From the NCBI GenBank assembly GCA_009760885.1, contig CM019710.1, forward strand, positions 331,179 to 395,178: DNA of 64,000 nucleotides. The letters run 5' to 3'. The DNA is from Achatina immaculata. Lineage: Eukaryota; Mollusca; Gastropoda; Stylommatophora; Achatinidae. A model generated the notes under the pieces. That model ran no database searches, had not been told where the DNA came from, and worked only from the letters and a program-made list of their open reading frames with translations. Within the stretch, counting starts at the first letter, position 1. Each line of letters opens with the position of its first letter. Of the stretch, positions 53,086 through 63,750 are shown piece by piece. The translations under genes and the position numbers were made by a program.

Positions 53086-53280
53086 ATAGTAGGTGTAGAA
53101 TTGGTAGTAGTAGTAGTAGTAGTAGTAATAGTAGGTGTAGAATTGGTAGTAGTAGTAGCAGTAGTAGTAGTAGTAGTAGTAGTAGTAATAGTAGTAGTAA
53201 TAGTAGTAATAGTAGTCGTAATAGTAGTTAGACGAAGAAGAAACAGTAGTAGTAGCAGCTGCAGTAGCAACGATAACACA
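52615..53280. repeat. (TAG)n-type trinucleotide array
   Basis: Similar to the array at 11437-12172. It contains repeated 'agtaggtgtagaattggtag' blocks (three, near 53023, 53089 and 53131). Polyvaline, polytyrosine and polythreonine ORFs over it are artefacts. Confidence 0.95.
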
Positions 53281-53785
53281 TCTAATAAAAGAAAGTATAC
53301 CTACTTTAAAACTCAACGATTTTCACACCGGGATGTAACCGGCAGGCGAACATCCACAAATGTAAAAGTGGAGAAAAGAACACATCTCTGCTCCACTGCG
53401 GCACGTCACTTGGTCCTAAATGTAACAAAGTCTAAAAGAATGCATAACCAAGGGCTCGGCTGCTCACTACATTCATTTCCATCTACAAGAAGAAAACCAA
53501 TGAGCGAAACAATTGTTTCCAGGCTAAAGATCAATTAGACTTCATTTGTACAAACAGTATCTAAGCAAGAATATTGAATTCTTGAAGACGTGTCTGTAGA
53601 CCCTTTGTGCTAGTCAGTATATCATCGTGGTAGATGATTACAGTTTAGATGATGTATGAGCTTTTAAACATCAATAATCCTCTATTTTTGTTTGATAATC
53701 ATTGAATTCCATGAAAGAGATGAAGCAGTGTCATCATAACTGATATCGTCTATTCGTTATCCTCATCGATATACTGCCTGTTTAG
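53281..53785. other. Spacer, nothing recognised
   Basis: No supported gene or repeat. Confidence 0.4.
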
Positions 53786-53789
53786 ATGG

Positions 53790-54050
53790 GACGATTGATC
53801 TTCCTTTATTGTACATCTGTCAATAGTGTTCTTTCTTCCATGTACATCTGTCAAGATTGTTCTTTCGTTCATGTGCATCTGTCATGATTGTTATTTCTTT
53901 CGCGTGCATCTGTCAAGATAAATTTTTCTGTCATGTACATTTGTCAAGATTGTTCTTTGTATGAACATGTGCATCTGTTAAAATTGTTCTTTATTTATGT
54001 ACATCTGTCAAGATTGTTCTTTATTTCATGTACATTTGTCAAGCAATTCA
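53790..54050. repeat. ~32-bp degenerate minisatellite
   Basis: Units like 'catgtacatctgtcaagatt' + 'gttctttctttc', about eight copies. Confidence 0.9.
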
Positions 54051-54119
54051 TGTTGTTGTTCACATCTTGTATCGTTGTTTTTTAGTGTTTTGTCTTCAGT
54101 ACTTCTTTCAAGCGAAAGT

Positions 54120-54147
54120 GACAGACACACAGACAGACGGACAGACG

Positions 54148-54234
<87 letters not shown>

Positions 54235-54262
54235 TGTTAGGTAGGTAGGTAGGTAGGTAGGC

Positions 54263-54304
<42 letters not shown>

Positions 54305-54326
54305 GTAGGTAGGTAGGTAGGTAGGC

Positions 54327-54415
<89 letters not shown>

Positions 54416-54417
54416 TT
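54120..54417. repeat. (GATA)n/(GTAG)n microsatellite
   Basis: Two gata runs are separated by two gtag blocks with 'ggcagata', a duplicated pattern (54237-54270 and 54302-54330). Confidence 0.97.
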
Positions 54418-54659
54418 ATTAACAAAAAGAAACGTAACAAATACGATGTTGCTATTTAAATTGAAGTTTGCTGATCAGACAAGGGAAAGTTGCCTGAAAC
54501 GTTCACTTGGACATCAACTTCACGAGCTGATCTGAATTTTACTCAGCAGATGATTCATGAGCACAGAAAAGCGACACTAGTCAAAACAGCATTTTTGACA
54601 ATAACTCATGACAGGTTCACGAGAATCCCGTGAAACTTACTGAACACAAAACTCACTGA

Positions 54660-55010
54660 CCATCTTAGTGAATGCCTATAAAAGATTGACGCTCCTCGAA
54701 TCAATTCATTTGAAAATTCAATGCGCAAGCATGTCTCATCTCACTACAGAACAACGACTCATCATCACTGGACGTTTACAGACTGGACAGTCACAAAGTG
54801 AAGTGGCCAAACAATTTAATGTGGTTAGAAACACCTTTGGAGACAATTTCAAGAAACTGGCTCAGTTGCAGACCGGCCGCATAATAACAACTCCTGCCGA
54901 AGACCGCTTCATACGGCTGCGTCACTTCAGGAATCGATCTGCATCTGCTTCATGCCAAGATGTCGAAATCGTGTAGAAACTTATCGATATTTACAGCAAC
55001 TTACAGAAGC
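54660..55010 (+). pseudogene. Tc1/mariner-type transposase N-terminal fragment
   Basis: A 102-codon frame includes MSHLTTEQRLIITGRLQTGQ, SQSEVAKQFNVVRNTF and TTPAEDRFIRLRHFRNRS. The helix-turn-helix 'G.LQ.GQSQSEVA.QFNV' and the 'TTP..DR.I...RNR' region are typical of Tc1-like transposases. The linker between them is shortened and no DDE domain follows, so this is a truncated relic. Terminal inverted repeats were not found. Confidence 0.85.
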
Positions 55011-55075
55011 TTGAAGAAAGCATAGTTTCTTGAGCAGTTGATTGAAAAACCTAGAGGGAAGAAAAACCAGATAGA

Positions 55076-55242
55076 GCAGGGATTCTCAAAGTGTGTGCCA
55101 AAACGTCCGGGACTGTGCCAGGAACTTACAGAATACATATCGCAGCATGTGGCACTAATCTAACAACTAGTGTCTGCGTGTGCTGGGAAATTCCGCCTGG
55201 CGACATGTTGTGCCTCGATCGAAAAAAAGTTTGAGAAGCACT
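55076..55242. mobile_element. hAT-like MITE
   Basis: cagggattctcaaagtgtgt at the left and aaagtttgagaagcactg at the right are inverted (complement cagtgcttctcaaactttt). The length is ~167 bp with no ORF. The ends match the widespread hAT/Charlie terminus. An 8-bp target duplication is not evident. Confidence 0.75.
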
Positions 55243-55554
55243 GAGTTTTAATGTTTACATTGTTTGCAATGCACATTTGATTCATGCAGGCGAAAAATAT
55301 TGCATGTGCAGAAAGTATAAAAGCGTCCGCAATGTGGATGAGAACATATCCTACGAGAGAAATGTGAACTATCAACTACAAAACAACACTAGCAATGTTG
55401 GTAGATCATGTACGTCTACGCAGACGAACGCTCTGAGGACTATATCTAAAAAAAAAATTTAAAGCAGCAAATTTCTAATCCAACTTATTCATTTGTTTTG
55501 AATTATACAGTAACTTACTTCCTGTTTGTTTCTACCAAAAGTTCTCCGGGCAGA

Positions 55555-55945
55555 ATATGGGAATTCAGGAGTAAATGTGTTAAGACCAAGATTATATGGA
55601 AATTAATTCAGGAGTAAATGTGTTAAGACCAAGATTATATGGAAATTAATTCAGGAGTAAATGTGTTAAGACCAAGATTATATGGAAATTAATTCAGGAG
55701 TAAATGTGTTAAGACTAAGATTATATGGAAATTAGCTCAGGACTAAAAGTGTTAAGACTAAGATTATATGGGAATTAGCTCAGGACTAAAAGTGTTAAGA
55801 CTAAGATTATATGGGAATTAGCTCAGGACTAAAAGTGTTAAGAATAAGATTATATGGGAATTAGCTCAGGACTAAAAGTGTTAAGACTAAGATCATATGG
55901 GAATTAATTCGGGAGTAAAAGTGTTAAGACTAAGATCACATACGT
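55555..55945. repeat. 43-bp minisatellite, ~9 copies in two classes
   Basis: Class one carries 'ttcaggagtaaatgtgttaa'; class two carries 'gctcaggactaaaagtgtta'. They occupy the left and right halves. It is unrelated to the 43-bp array at 60.5 kb. Confidence 0.93.
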
Positions 55946-56164
55946 TATCACACTGGATCATTGGGAGATGAAATCACTTTATTTAATCAACTGTGGTAGG
56001 ATGAACTTGATGTTCTACGCCCGATATGTTTACTCCACCAGAGGTGAAGTAAGACTGCACTCTTATTTCTTTGTTTGAGAATTCATTGATTTCTTTGTAG
56101 TATTTTCTAATTAAAGTGTTTATTGTTCGTACCTGCTTGTTACTGAGGACACGCTGAATCTCAA

Positions 56165-56605
56165 GTGTTCGATTTTATTATTTTCATGGAGTTTGGTAAG
56201 TAAATAAAATGGAGAATGAAAAACGTACAGGCAGAAATAGAGGACCCGGAAATGTGGTTTATAAGAAAGATGATGAAGGCACCATGGACAGCCAAGTAAA
56301 CCAATGAAGAAGTCTTAAGAGAGGCTGGAATTAAAAAGCAAATTATAGCAAAGATCAGAGGCAGACAAGCGAGATTTATAGGACATTTCCTGAGAAGAGG
56401 AAAATTGGAACACACTGTGGCAACTGGAAAAATTGAGGGAAGAAGAGTCAGAGGAAGACAGAAGTTTCTGGATGGGCTGTCAGTGTGGCTAGGAAGAAAG
56501 TCACCGGCGGAGATCATAATCAACTCTAAAGACAGGGGATTGTGGAGAGAAATGATCGCTTAAGCCACGCGGCATGGCACTTGATTGATTGATTGATTTC
56601 ATGCA
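56165..56605 (+). mobile_element. LINE family IV, 3'-terminal fragment
   Basis: Frames give MKAPWTAK.TNEEVLREAG, KKQIIAKIRGRQARFIGHF, RRGKLEHTVATGKIEGRRVR, GRQKFLDGLSVWLGRK and 'DRGLWREMIA', then a TGATTGATTGAT tail. One internal stop near 56305. Clearest family IV copy in the window. Confidence 0.88.
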
Positions 56606-57104
56606 GATCTTGATAATCTTACTGGAAATTCCTGCTTAACATCCTATAAAGAGCTGGCGGTCGATTCTTGTGTACTGTTTGGAAAATCAAATACTTGTCG
56701 ATGTTGTTTTTTTTTTGGTTTCCACTGATATACTGTGAATAGCAGCGAGACAGGAATTTGGCTGATTGATGATGTTTGGCTAGAAGATATGGGATCAAGA
56801 CCCGCTCCAGTTAACATCGATATCAGACACACTTTTACTGATTAAAAGAGCAATCGGATATTAAAAATATCCACCTGTAGGGTGAGGCTTACCTGCCTAC
56901 ACCGAACATACACCTGCCAAGGGGTAAGAGGAAAAAGAATATTAATCGAAAATAGTCTCGGCCTTCTCGTTTACATGGGACGGCGTTCATGTACAGTTTT
57001 AGATAAGAGGGAAAAAATACCACATGAGAGTATTTTAAGGATTGTTTTTTTTTAAATAAAATAAGTGGAAATATATCATTACTTTATATTTCTGTGTTTA
57101 CATT

Positions 57105-57372
57105 ACTGGTTAGCTGGGTGGTTAGGCGTTCGGTTTACTATTCCAGTGGTACCCGGTTAAAGTCCCATCAGTGGGGCTTTTTTTTCCTGCTACACACCGA
57201 GAAAGGCCCCAGGGTTCACCCAGCCTCTAAAAATACGTACCAGAGACATCTGTTAAAGTAAAGCGGCCAGGGCGTGATACTGACCACATCACAAGTTCAT
57301 GTGCCGAAGGTCATGGAAAATACGGGCCTAAATTCCCCAATATGCCTTAACGGCATGGAAACGGAATTTTAT
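57105..57372 (+). mobile_element. SINE S1 copy
   Basis: It starts with the tRNA-like 'tagctgggtggttaggcg' (A box) and 'tggtacccggttaaagtccc' (B box), then 'gtaccagagacatctg', 'agcggccagggcgtgatact' and 'tccccaatatgccttaac'. It is followed by a ~20-bp 'ttactttatatctttttaca' tandem to ~57470. Confidence 0.88.
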
Positions 57373-57667
57373 CTTTTACCTGTATACATTACTTTATGTC
57401 TTTATAGATTACTTTATATCTTTTTACATTACTTTATATCTTTTATAACAATTACTTTATATCCCTATTTACATTTTTTTATTTATGCACATTTATTATA
57501 TTTCTCTGTTTGCATTTAATTCAAAAGCGTATTATTACAATGACTTAATTTTAATTTTATTTTTACTTCAGATTTCATATTGTTCCTTATTTGTGTTTCA
57601 GTTCAGAAACTGGGTAAGATTCAAATAAACTGTCAGGGACAGTTCAGTTCAAAGGTCAGTAATACAG

Positions 57668-58080
57668 TTTCATTCATTCGTTCATTTGCATGTCCCTTGC
57701 GGAACTTTGCCTCCCAAACAGCACTCCTGTAGGCCTCTCGGTTGTGAGCAAGATGGCCTGCTGCTGTTGCATCCATTTCCAGATCGTCAACGATGTCTCG
57801 CAGCCATCTTCGTCTTGGTCTTCCTCTTTTTCTTTTTCCCATTATGTATCCTTCCAATACGGTCTTCTCTAAATTATACGTTTAATGTGTCCAAAATATT
57901 TCAGTTTTCTCTCTTTAATCCTCTTCACTAGCCAGCCTTCTTCAATATTAAGCTCTTGTAGTATAGATATATTTGTTCTTTTTTGTGTCCACGATATTTG
58001 GAGAACTCTTCTGTAGCATTTACATTCAAAGGCATTTATGTGTTTCTCAGCTGTTTTATTCAGTTCCAGCTTAGTTTTGA
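57668..58080 (-). mobile_element. LINE family II, 3'-terminal fragment
   Basis: The minus strand reads [40 protein letters not shown] (frame shift near 57875), then [20 protein letters not shown] and [18 protein letters not shown]. Very similar to the 26060 copy. Confidence 0.88.
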
Positions 58081-58526
58081 CATTATAAGAACAGAAATTC
58101 ATGTTCCTTTCTGCTCAAAAGAAAACACGTTTCTGTAACACTTAAAGAGTAGCCAACGATCCAGTTTACTGAATTTTTGTTGTTGTTTTGTTTTATATTT
58201 TGACAAAGCATAAAGAAGAAGCTACCTCGACTTGCTCGCCTGTTGTTCAGTTTCAGCGAGTCTGTCCTAACATGATATTTCGTTTTCACACTCAGAGATC
58301 TTTACGGTTTTATTCTTGCAGATTACATATTTTGACAGCAAGAAGCAAAACAGGTGAAGAAATAAAAAAAAAAGATAACGATGTAAATGAAAAGCACTCC
58401 ATAGCCACAGTTTGAATTGTTTAAAAAAAATCTCTGTGTTGACTAAAGCTCAGTACGGTTAGTTTCCGTAGGCACTGACATCTCACAAAAATACAGTTGA
58501 AATGAGTTATTGACTAGAGATCTTAC
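58081..58526. other. Sequence downstream of the MP-R exon donor
   Basis: No exon or repeat recognised. It would be intron of the MP-R transcript. Confidence 0.4.
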
Positions 58527-58620
58527 AGGATTCATCTAGTACAGGAACAGACATGACCTCAGCGACAAAAGTTAGAAGAAGATAGCTGATGATGACTGCC
58601 AGGTGACATCCCAGCAACAT
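58527..58620 (-). CDS. MP-R first exon (signal peptide), paralogous to MP-C exon 1
   Basis: 94 bp of coding sequence. The ATG (58618-58620) is in tctccgccATG. It reads MLLGCHLAVIISYLLLTFVA and EVMSVPVLDES and ends in phase 1 at donor gtaagatctc. It shares MLLG.H, the hydrophobic core, 'AE.M..PV.D' and the 5' UTR style (ggtcact/aagtcaca...ccgccATG) with 51690-51786. No other exons of its own were found between it and MP-C, so it is either an alternative first exon splicing to MP-C exon 2 (the phase fits) or the remnant of a truncated paralogue. Confidence 0.75.
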
Positions 58621-58854
58621 GGCGGAGACGACAGTGACCTCAGGTTCTGGACTCTTCTTCTTCTTCGTTCGCTTCTACCACCAAAACCACACTGTGATCC
58701 TACTGAATTTACGCCTGTGGTCCTCGTTAGGTCCCGTGGTCTCCTGTGTGGTCCCACACGAGATCCACGAGAGGACCACAAGGGGTTCAGAGTATCACAG
58801 TGCTTTAGCCTGTAATTCTTAGTGGGTCTCAGAAGCGGGATTGCGTGACACCGT

Positions 58855-59170
58855 GGTTTTCGTTGCACCAGTTTAGTCTAGGGTTGGACTTTTCCACTGG
58901 AAGACCTCGACGTGTTTAGGATATCAGTGCATCCCCGCTGGGTGAGAGACGGTAGCCCACCCAGGCCAGAGTTGGACCTTCTCACCGGAAAACCTCGACG
59001 TGTTTTGAGATACCCGTGCATCACCGCCGGGTGAGAGGTGGTTGCCCATCCAGTCCAGAGTTGGACTTTCTCACCGGAAAACCTCAGTGTGATTAGGATA
59101 CGCAAACATCCCTGCCGGGTGAGAGGTGGTTGCCTATCTAGTCTGCCCTGGTCCAGTGTCTCCGACTTCA
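58855..59170. repeat. GC-rich ~95-bp tandem repeat, three copies
   Basis: Each unit has 'gagttggac.ttctcaccgg', 'aaaacctcgacgtgtttt' and 'ccgggtgagaggtggttgcc'. Not seen elsewhere in the window. It lies between the MP-R exon and the 18S breakpoint. Confidence 0.88.
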
Positions 59171-59239
59171 GCATTTTGCGGTCGTGGCCGCTACCCTTCC
59201 TAGTTGTGACCAGGATGGAGCTTTTGTCCAGGAGGACGA

Positions 59240-59465
59240 ATCCTCGCCACTAGTGGCTTCCACCCCTGGGTTTAGCCGGTTTAGGCATATTAACCCAGTA
59301 TGGGCGTGTTTGGGACGTGACCGACCTCTAGAGCGGAGGTGGCATGACATGTCTAGCCATCATGTTCCATCCCTGGTGTGTGCTGGTTTAGGCATATTTC
59401 ACCAGTGTAGGTGTATTTCGGACGTGGCTGGCCTCTAGAGCAGAAGTGCCGTGGTATGTCTAGCT
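59240..59465. repeat. GC-rich ~115-bp tandem repeat, two copies
   Basis: Each copy contains 'ggtttaggcatatt', 'acccagtatgggcgtgttt' / 'accagtgtaggtgtatttc' and 'cggaggtggcatgacatgtc' / 'cagaagtgccgtggtatgtc', ending ctag. Function unknown. Confidence 0.8.
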
Positions 59466-59548
59466 CTTGCAGCGATACTACTGGACATACCGATTAAACT
59501 TCACTTTATCCTTTCCACCACCTTTTCACATCGGCACCGCACAGCAAC

Positions 59549-59973
59549 TGGTAGCCGTTTCTCATGCTTCCTCTCCGGAATCGAATCGTGATTCCCCGTT
59601 ACCCGTTACAAACATGTTAGGCATGTCACGTACCATCGACATTTGATAGGGCAGACATTTGAAAGATGCGTCGCCGGCACAGAAGGCCATGCGATCAGCA
59701 CAAACTTATCCAGAGTCACCAGTTGGGACGCCGAAGGGCAACGACGATTTGGTTTTGAACTAATAAAAGCGCTCTTTCCACGAGGGTCTGAGCTTGGTAA
59801 GCATGTATTAGCTCTAGAATTGCCACAGTTATCCAAGTAGGATCGTGTCATATAAGGAACCTCGACTGATTTAATGAGCCATTCGCGGTTTCACCGTGAG
59901 ACAGTGTGAACTTAAACATGCATGACTTAATCTTTGAGACAAGCATATGACTACTGGCAGGATCAACCAGATA
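59549..59973 (-). rRNA. 18S rRNA gene, 5' 425 bp only (truncated)
   Basis: On the minus strand it starts at the universal 18S 5' end (tatctggttgatcctgccag; TACCTGG is usual) and contains gtcatatgcttgtctcaaag, gcgaatggctcattaaatca, tacttggataactgtgg, ctagagctaatacatgc, gagcgcttttattagttc, cgacgcatctttcaaatg and aacgggtaacggggaatca. It stops abruptly at 'gagaaacggctacca', where normal genes continue into CACATCCAAGGAAGG. A few universally conserved bases look changed (TATCTGG; gaatcacgattcg for gaatcagggttcg), so this is a pseudogene or displaced fragment, not a working rDNA unit. Confidence 0.93.
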
Positions 59974-60473
59974 GCTTTCTTCACCGAACCTTAGTCGGAT
60001 ATCTACCGACAGACCGACGCGGGGCAAGGGAGACAGCGCTCTGCTCAGAGCGGATCCCTTTCGACCCCGGCGGTGTTTCACTTCCTTTAACCGGCGGGCG
60101 CGGCCGACGGCTCTCTCTGCTCTAGCGAACGAGACGAGAAGAGAGCCCAGACACCCACAACATACGCACATTAAATACTGCAGACCCGATACTCTCTGCG
60201 AGAGATGGGCCAATTTCGAGACCATCGGTCGACAAAATCGTACTACATCGTTAGCACGAACCTGGCTGGCTAGCCGTTTACATGCTTCGCTCGAGGGACA
60301 AACCACTTGCTTATGCATCGAAACACCTTAACTCTCGCCGTCCGGGAAGGGAGCGAAAGCCTGTCTCCCCACGCACGGAACTCGAGAGCGCTTTTTCGCC
60401 AACAGAACGGTCGGCATGCGCAACAGCAGCAGCAGCCCGTGCTGTGCAGCTCGTCGCGGTTCTGCGCGGCTGA
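59974..60473 (-). other. rDNA 5' external transcribed spacer and probable Pol I promoter region
   Basis: The ~500-bp GC-rich sequence directly upstream of the 18S 5' end (minus strand) is in the place of the 5' ETS. It has no ORF of merit. The transcription start cannot be fixed by eye; no conserved Pol I promoter consensus exists across animals. The right edge is where the 43-bp array starts. Confidence 0.75.
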
Positions 60474-63456
60474 CAGGTTCTGGGGTAGGATCTCACCGAA
60501 TGTCATCCTAGGATCTCAGGTTCTGGAATAGGAACTCAATGACTACCATGCCAGGATCTCAGGTTCTGGAGTAAGATCTCAGCGACTATCATCCCAGGAT
60601 CTCAGGTTCTGGAGTAGAATCTCACTGCCTATCATCCCAGTATCTCAGGTTCTGGAGTAGGATCTCACCGACTGTCATCCTAGGATCTCATATTCTGGAG
60701 TAGGATCTCATCGACTATCATTCCAGGATCTCAGGTTCGTGAGTAGGATCTCACCGACTGTCATCCCAGTATCTCAGGTTCTAGAGTAGGATCTCACCGA
60801 ATGTCATGCCAGGATCTCAGGTTCTGGAGTAGGATCTCACCGACTATCATCCCAGGAGCTTAGGTTCTGGAGTCAGAACTCACTGACTGTCATCAAAGGA
60901 TCTCAGGTTCTGGAGTAGGATCTCACCGATTGTCATCAAAGGATCTCAGGTTCTGGAGTAGGATCTCATCGAATATCCCAGTATATCAGGTTCTGGAGTA
61001 GGAACTCACCGATTATTACCCCAGGATCTCAGGTTCTGGAGAAGGAACTCACCGACTATCATCCCACTATCTCAGATCTGGAGTATGAACTCACCGACCG
61101 TGATCCTAGGATCTCAGGTTCTGGAGTAGAATCTCACAGACTATCATCCCAGGATCCCAGGTTCTAAAATAGGAAATCACCGACCGTCATCCCAGGATTT
61201 CAGGTTCTGGAGTAGGATCTCACCGATTATAATCCTAGGATCTCAGGTTCTGGAATCGGATCTCACCGACTATCATCCCAAGATCTCAGGTTCTGGAATC
61301 GGATCTCACCGACTATCATCCCAGCATATCAGGTTCTGGAGTAGGACCTCATCGACAATCATCCAAGCTCTCAGGTTCTGTAGTAGGATTTCACGGACTA
61401 TCATCCCAGGATATCAGGTTCTGTAGTAGGATGTCACCGACAGTCATCCCAGGATCTCAGGTTCTGGAGTCGGATCTCACCGACTATCATCCCAGCATAT
61501 CAGGTTCTGGAGTAGGACCTCATCGACAATCATCCAGGATCTCAGGTTCTGGAGTAGGATCTCACCGACTGTCATCCCAGGATCTCAGGTTCTGGAGTAG
61601 GATCTCACCATCTGTCGTCCCAGGATCTCAGGGTCTGGAGTAGGAATTCACCGACTGTCATCCCAGGATCTCAGGTTCTGGAGTACTATCTCACTGACTA
61701 TCATCCCAGGATCTCATGTTCTGGAATAGGAACTCACCGACTATCATCCTCGGATCTCAGGTTCTGGAGTAGGATCTCATCGACTATCAATCCAGGATCT
61801 CAAGATCTGGAGTAGTATCTCACCGAATATCATCCTATAATCTCAAGTTCTGGAATAGGATCTCACTGACTATCATCCCAGGATCTCAGATTCTGGAGTA
61901 GGAACTCACCGACTATCATCTTAGGATCTCAGGTTATGCAGTAGGATCTCACTGAATACCATCCCAGGATCTAAGGTTCTGGAGTAGGATCTCACTGACT
62001 ATTATCCCAGGATCTCAGGTTCTGGAGTAGGATCTCACCGAATGTCATACCAGGATCTCAGGTTCAGGAGTCAGAACTCACCGAATATCATCTCAATATC
62101 TCAGGTTCTGGAGTAGGATCTCACCGACTATCATTCCAGGATCTCAGGTTCTGGAGTCGGATCTCACCGACTATCATCCCAGCATATCAGTTTCTAAAGT
62201 AAGATCTCACCGACTATCGTCCCAGGATAGCAGGTTCTGGAATAGAAACTCACCGACCGTCATCAAAGTATCTCAGGTTCTAGTATAAGATCTCACTGAC
62301 CGTCATCCCAGGATCTCAGGTTCTGGAGTAGGATCTCACCGACTGTCATCCCAGGATCTCAGGTTCTAGAGTAGGATCTCAGCGACTGTCATCTCAGGAT
62401 CTCAGGTTCTGGAGTCGTTTCTCATCTATTATCATCCTAGGATCTCAGGTTCTGGAGTCGTTTCTCATCTATTATCATCCTAGGATCTCAGGTTCTGGAC
62501 TAGGACTTGATCGACAATCATCCAAGATCTCAGTTTCTTAAGTTGGATTTCACCGACTATCATCCCAGGATATCAGGTTCTATATTAGGATCTCACCGAC
62601 CGTCATCCCAGGATATCAGGTTCTGGAGTAGGAACTCCCCGAATGTCATCGCAGGATCTCAGGTTCTGGAGTAGGATCTCACCAACTGTCATCCCAGGAT
62701 CTCAGGTTCTGGAATAGGATCTCACCGAATGTCATCCCAGGATCTCAGGTTCTTGAGTAAGATCTCACCGAATATCATCCCAGGATCTGAGATTTTGGAG
62801 TCATAACTCACCGACTGTCATCCCAGGGTATCAAGTTCTGGAGTAAGATCTCACCGAATGTCATCCCAGGATATCAGGTTCTTGAGTAAGGTCTCACCGA
62901 ATATCACCCCAGGATCTCAGGTTCTGGAGTCATAACTCACCGACTGTCATCTCAATATTTCAGGTTCTGGAGTAGGATTTCAATGACTATCATCCCAGAA
63001 TCTCAGGTTCTAGAGTAAGATCTCACCGAATGTCATCCCAGGATCTCAGGTTCTGTTGTAGGATTTCACCGACTATCATCACAGGATCTCAGGTTCTGGA
63101 GTAGGATTTCACCGACTATTATCCCAGGATCTCAGGTTCTGGAGTAGGATCTCACCGGCCGTCATCCCAGTATCTCAGGTTCTAGAGTAGGATCTCACTG
63201 ACTGTCATTCCAGAATCTCAGGTTCTGGAGTAGGATCTCACGCATTGTCATCCCAGGATCTCAGGTTCTGGAGTAGGATCTCACAGAATATCATCCCATG
63301 ATTTCATGTTCTGGAGTCAGACCTCACCGACTGCCATCCTATAATCTCAGGTTCTGGACTAGGATCTCACCGACTATCATCCCAGTATCTGAGGTTCTGG
63401 AGTAGGATCTCACCGACTGTCATCCCAGGATCTCAGATTCTGGAATCGGATCTCAC
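60474..63456. repeat. 43-bp tandem array (~69 units), likely rDNA intergenic-spacer subrepeats
   Basis: Unit like 'ggatctcaggttctggagta' + 'ggatctcaccgactatcatc' + 'cca', repeated without insertion for ~3 kb. It lies immediately upstream of the ETS in 18S orientation, the usual place for spacer subrepeats in animal rDNA. Units differ by several bases, and variants (e.g. 'gactgtcatc', 'gaatgtcatc', 'gactatcatc') are interspersed. Confidence 0.93.
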
Positions 63457-63464
63457 CTTAGAGA

Positions 63465-63750
63465 TTTATAAAAAGAAAAAATATCAGCTTAGTAATTTAT
63501 CAGAAAATTCACCTTAAAAATCTATCACAAAAACCACCTTAGCAACTTATTTAAAAAATCAGCTTAGCAATTTATCACAAAATTCATCTTAGCAATTTAT
63601 CACAAAAATCATCTTAGTAATTTATCACAAAAATCATCTTAGTAATTTATCACAAAATTCATCTTAGTATTTTATCAAACAAAATCATTTCAGTAATTTA
63701 TCCCCAAAAAATCACCTTAGAAATGTATCACAAAAAAATCACGCGTAAAT
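63465..63750. repeat. ~25-bp AT-rich tandem repeat
   Basis: Units like 'tcatcttagtaatttatcac' + 'aaaaa', about 11 copies, following the 43-bp array. Confidence 0.92.

Noticed and set aside
59549..59973. A complete, functional 18S gene
   Set aside because: Only the first 425 bp are present, and some usually conserved bases differ.
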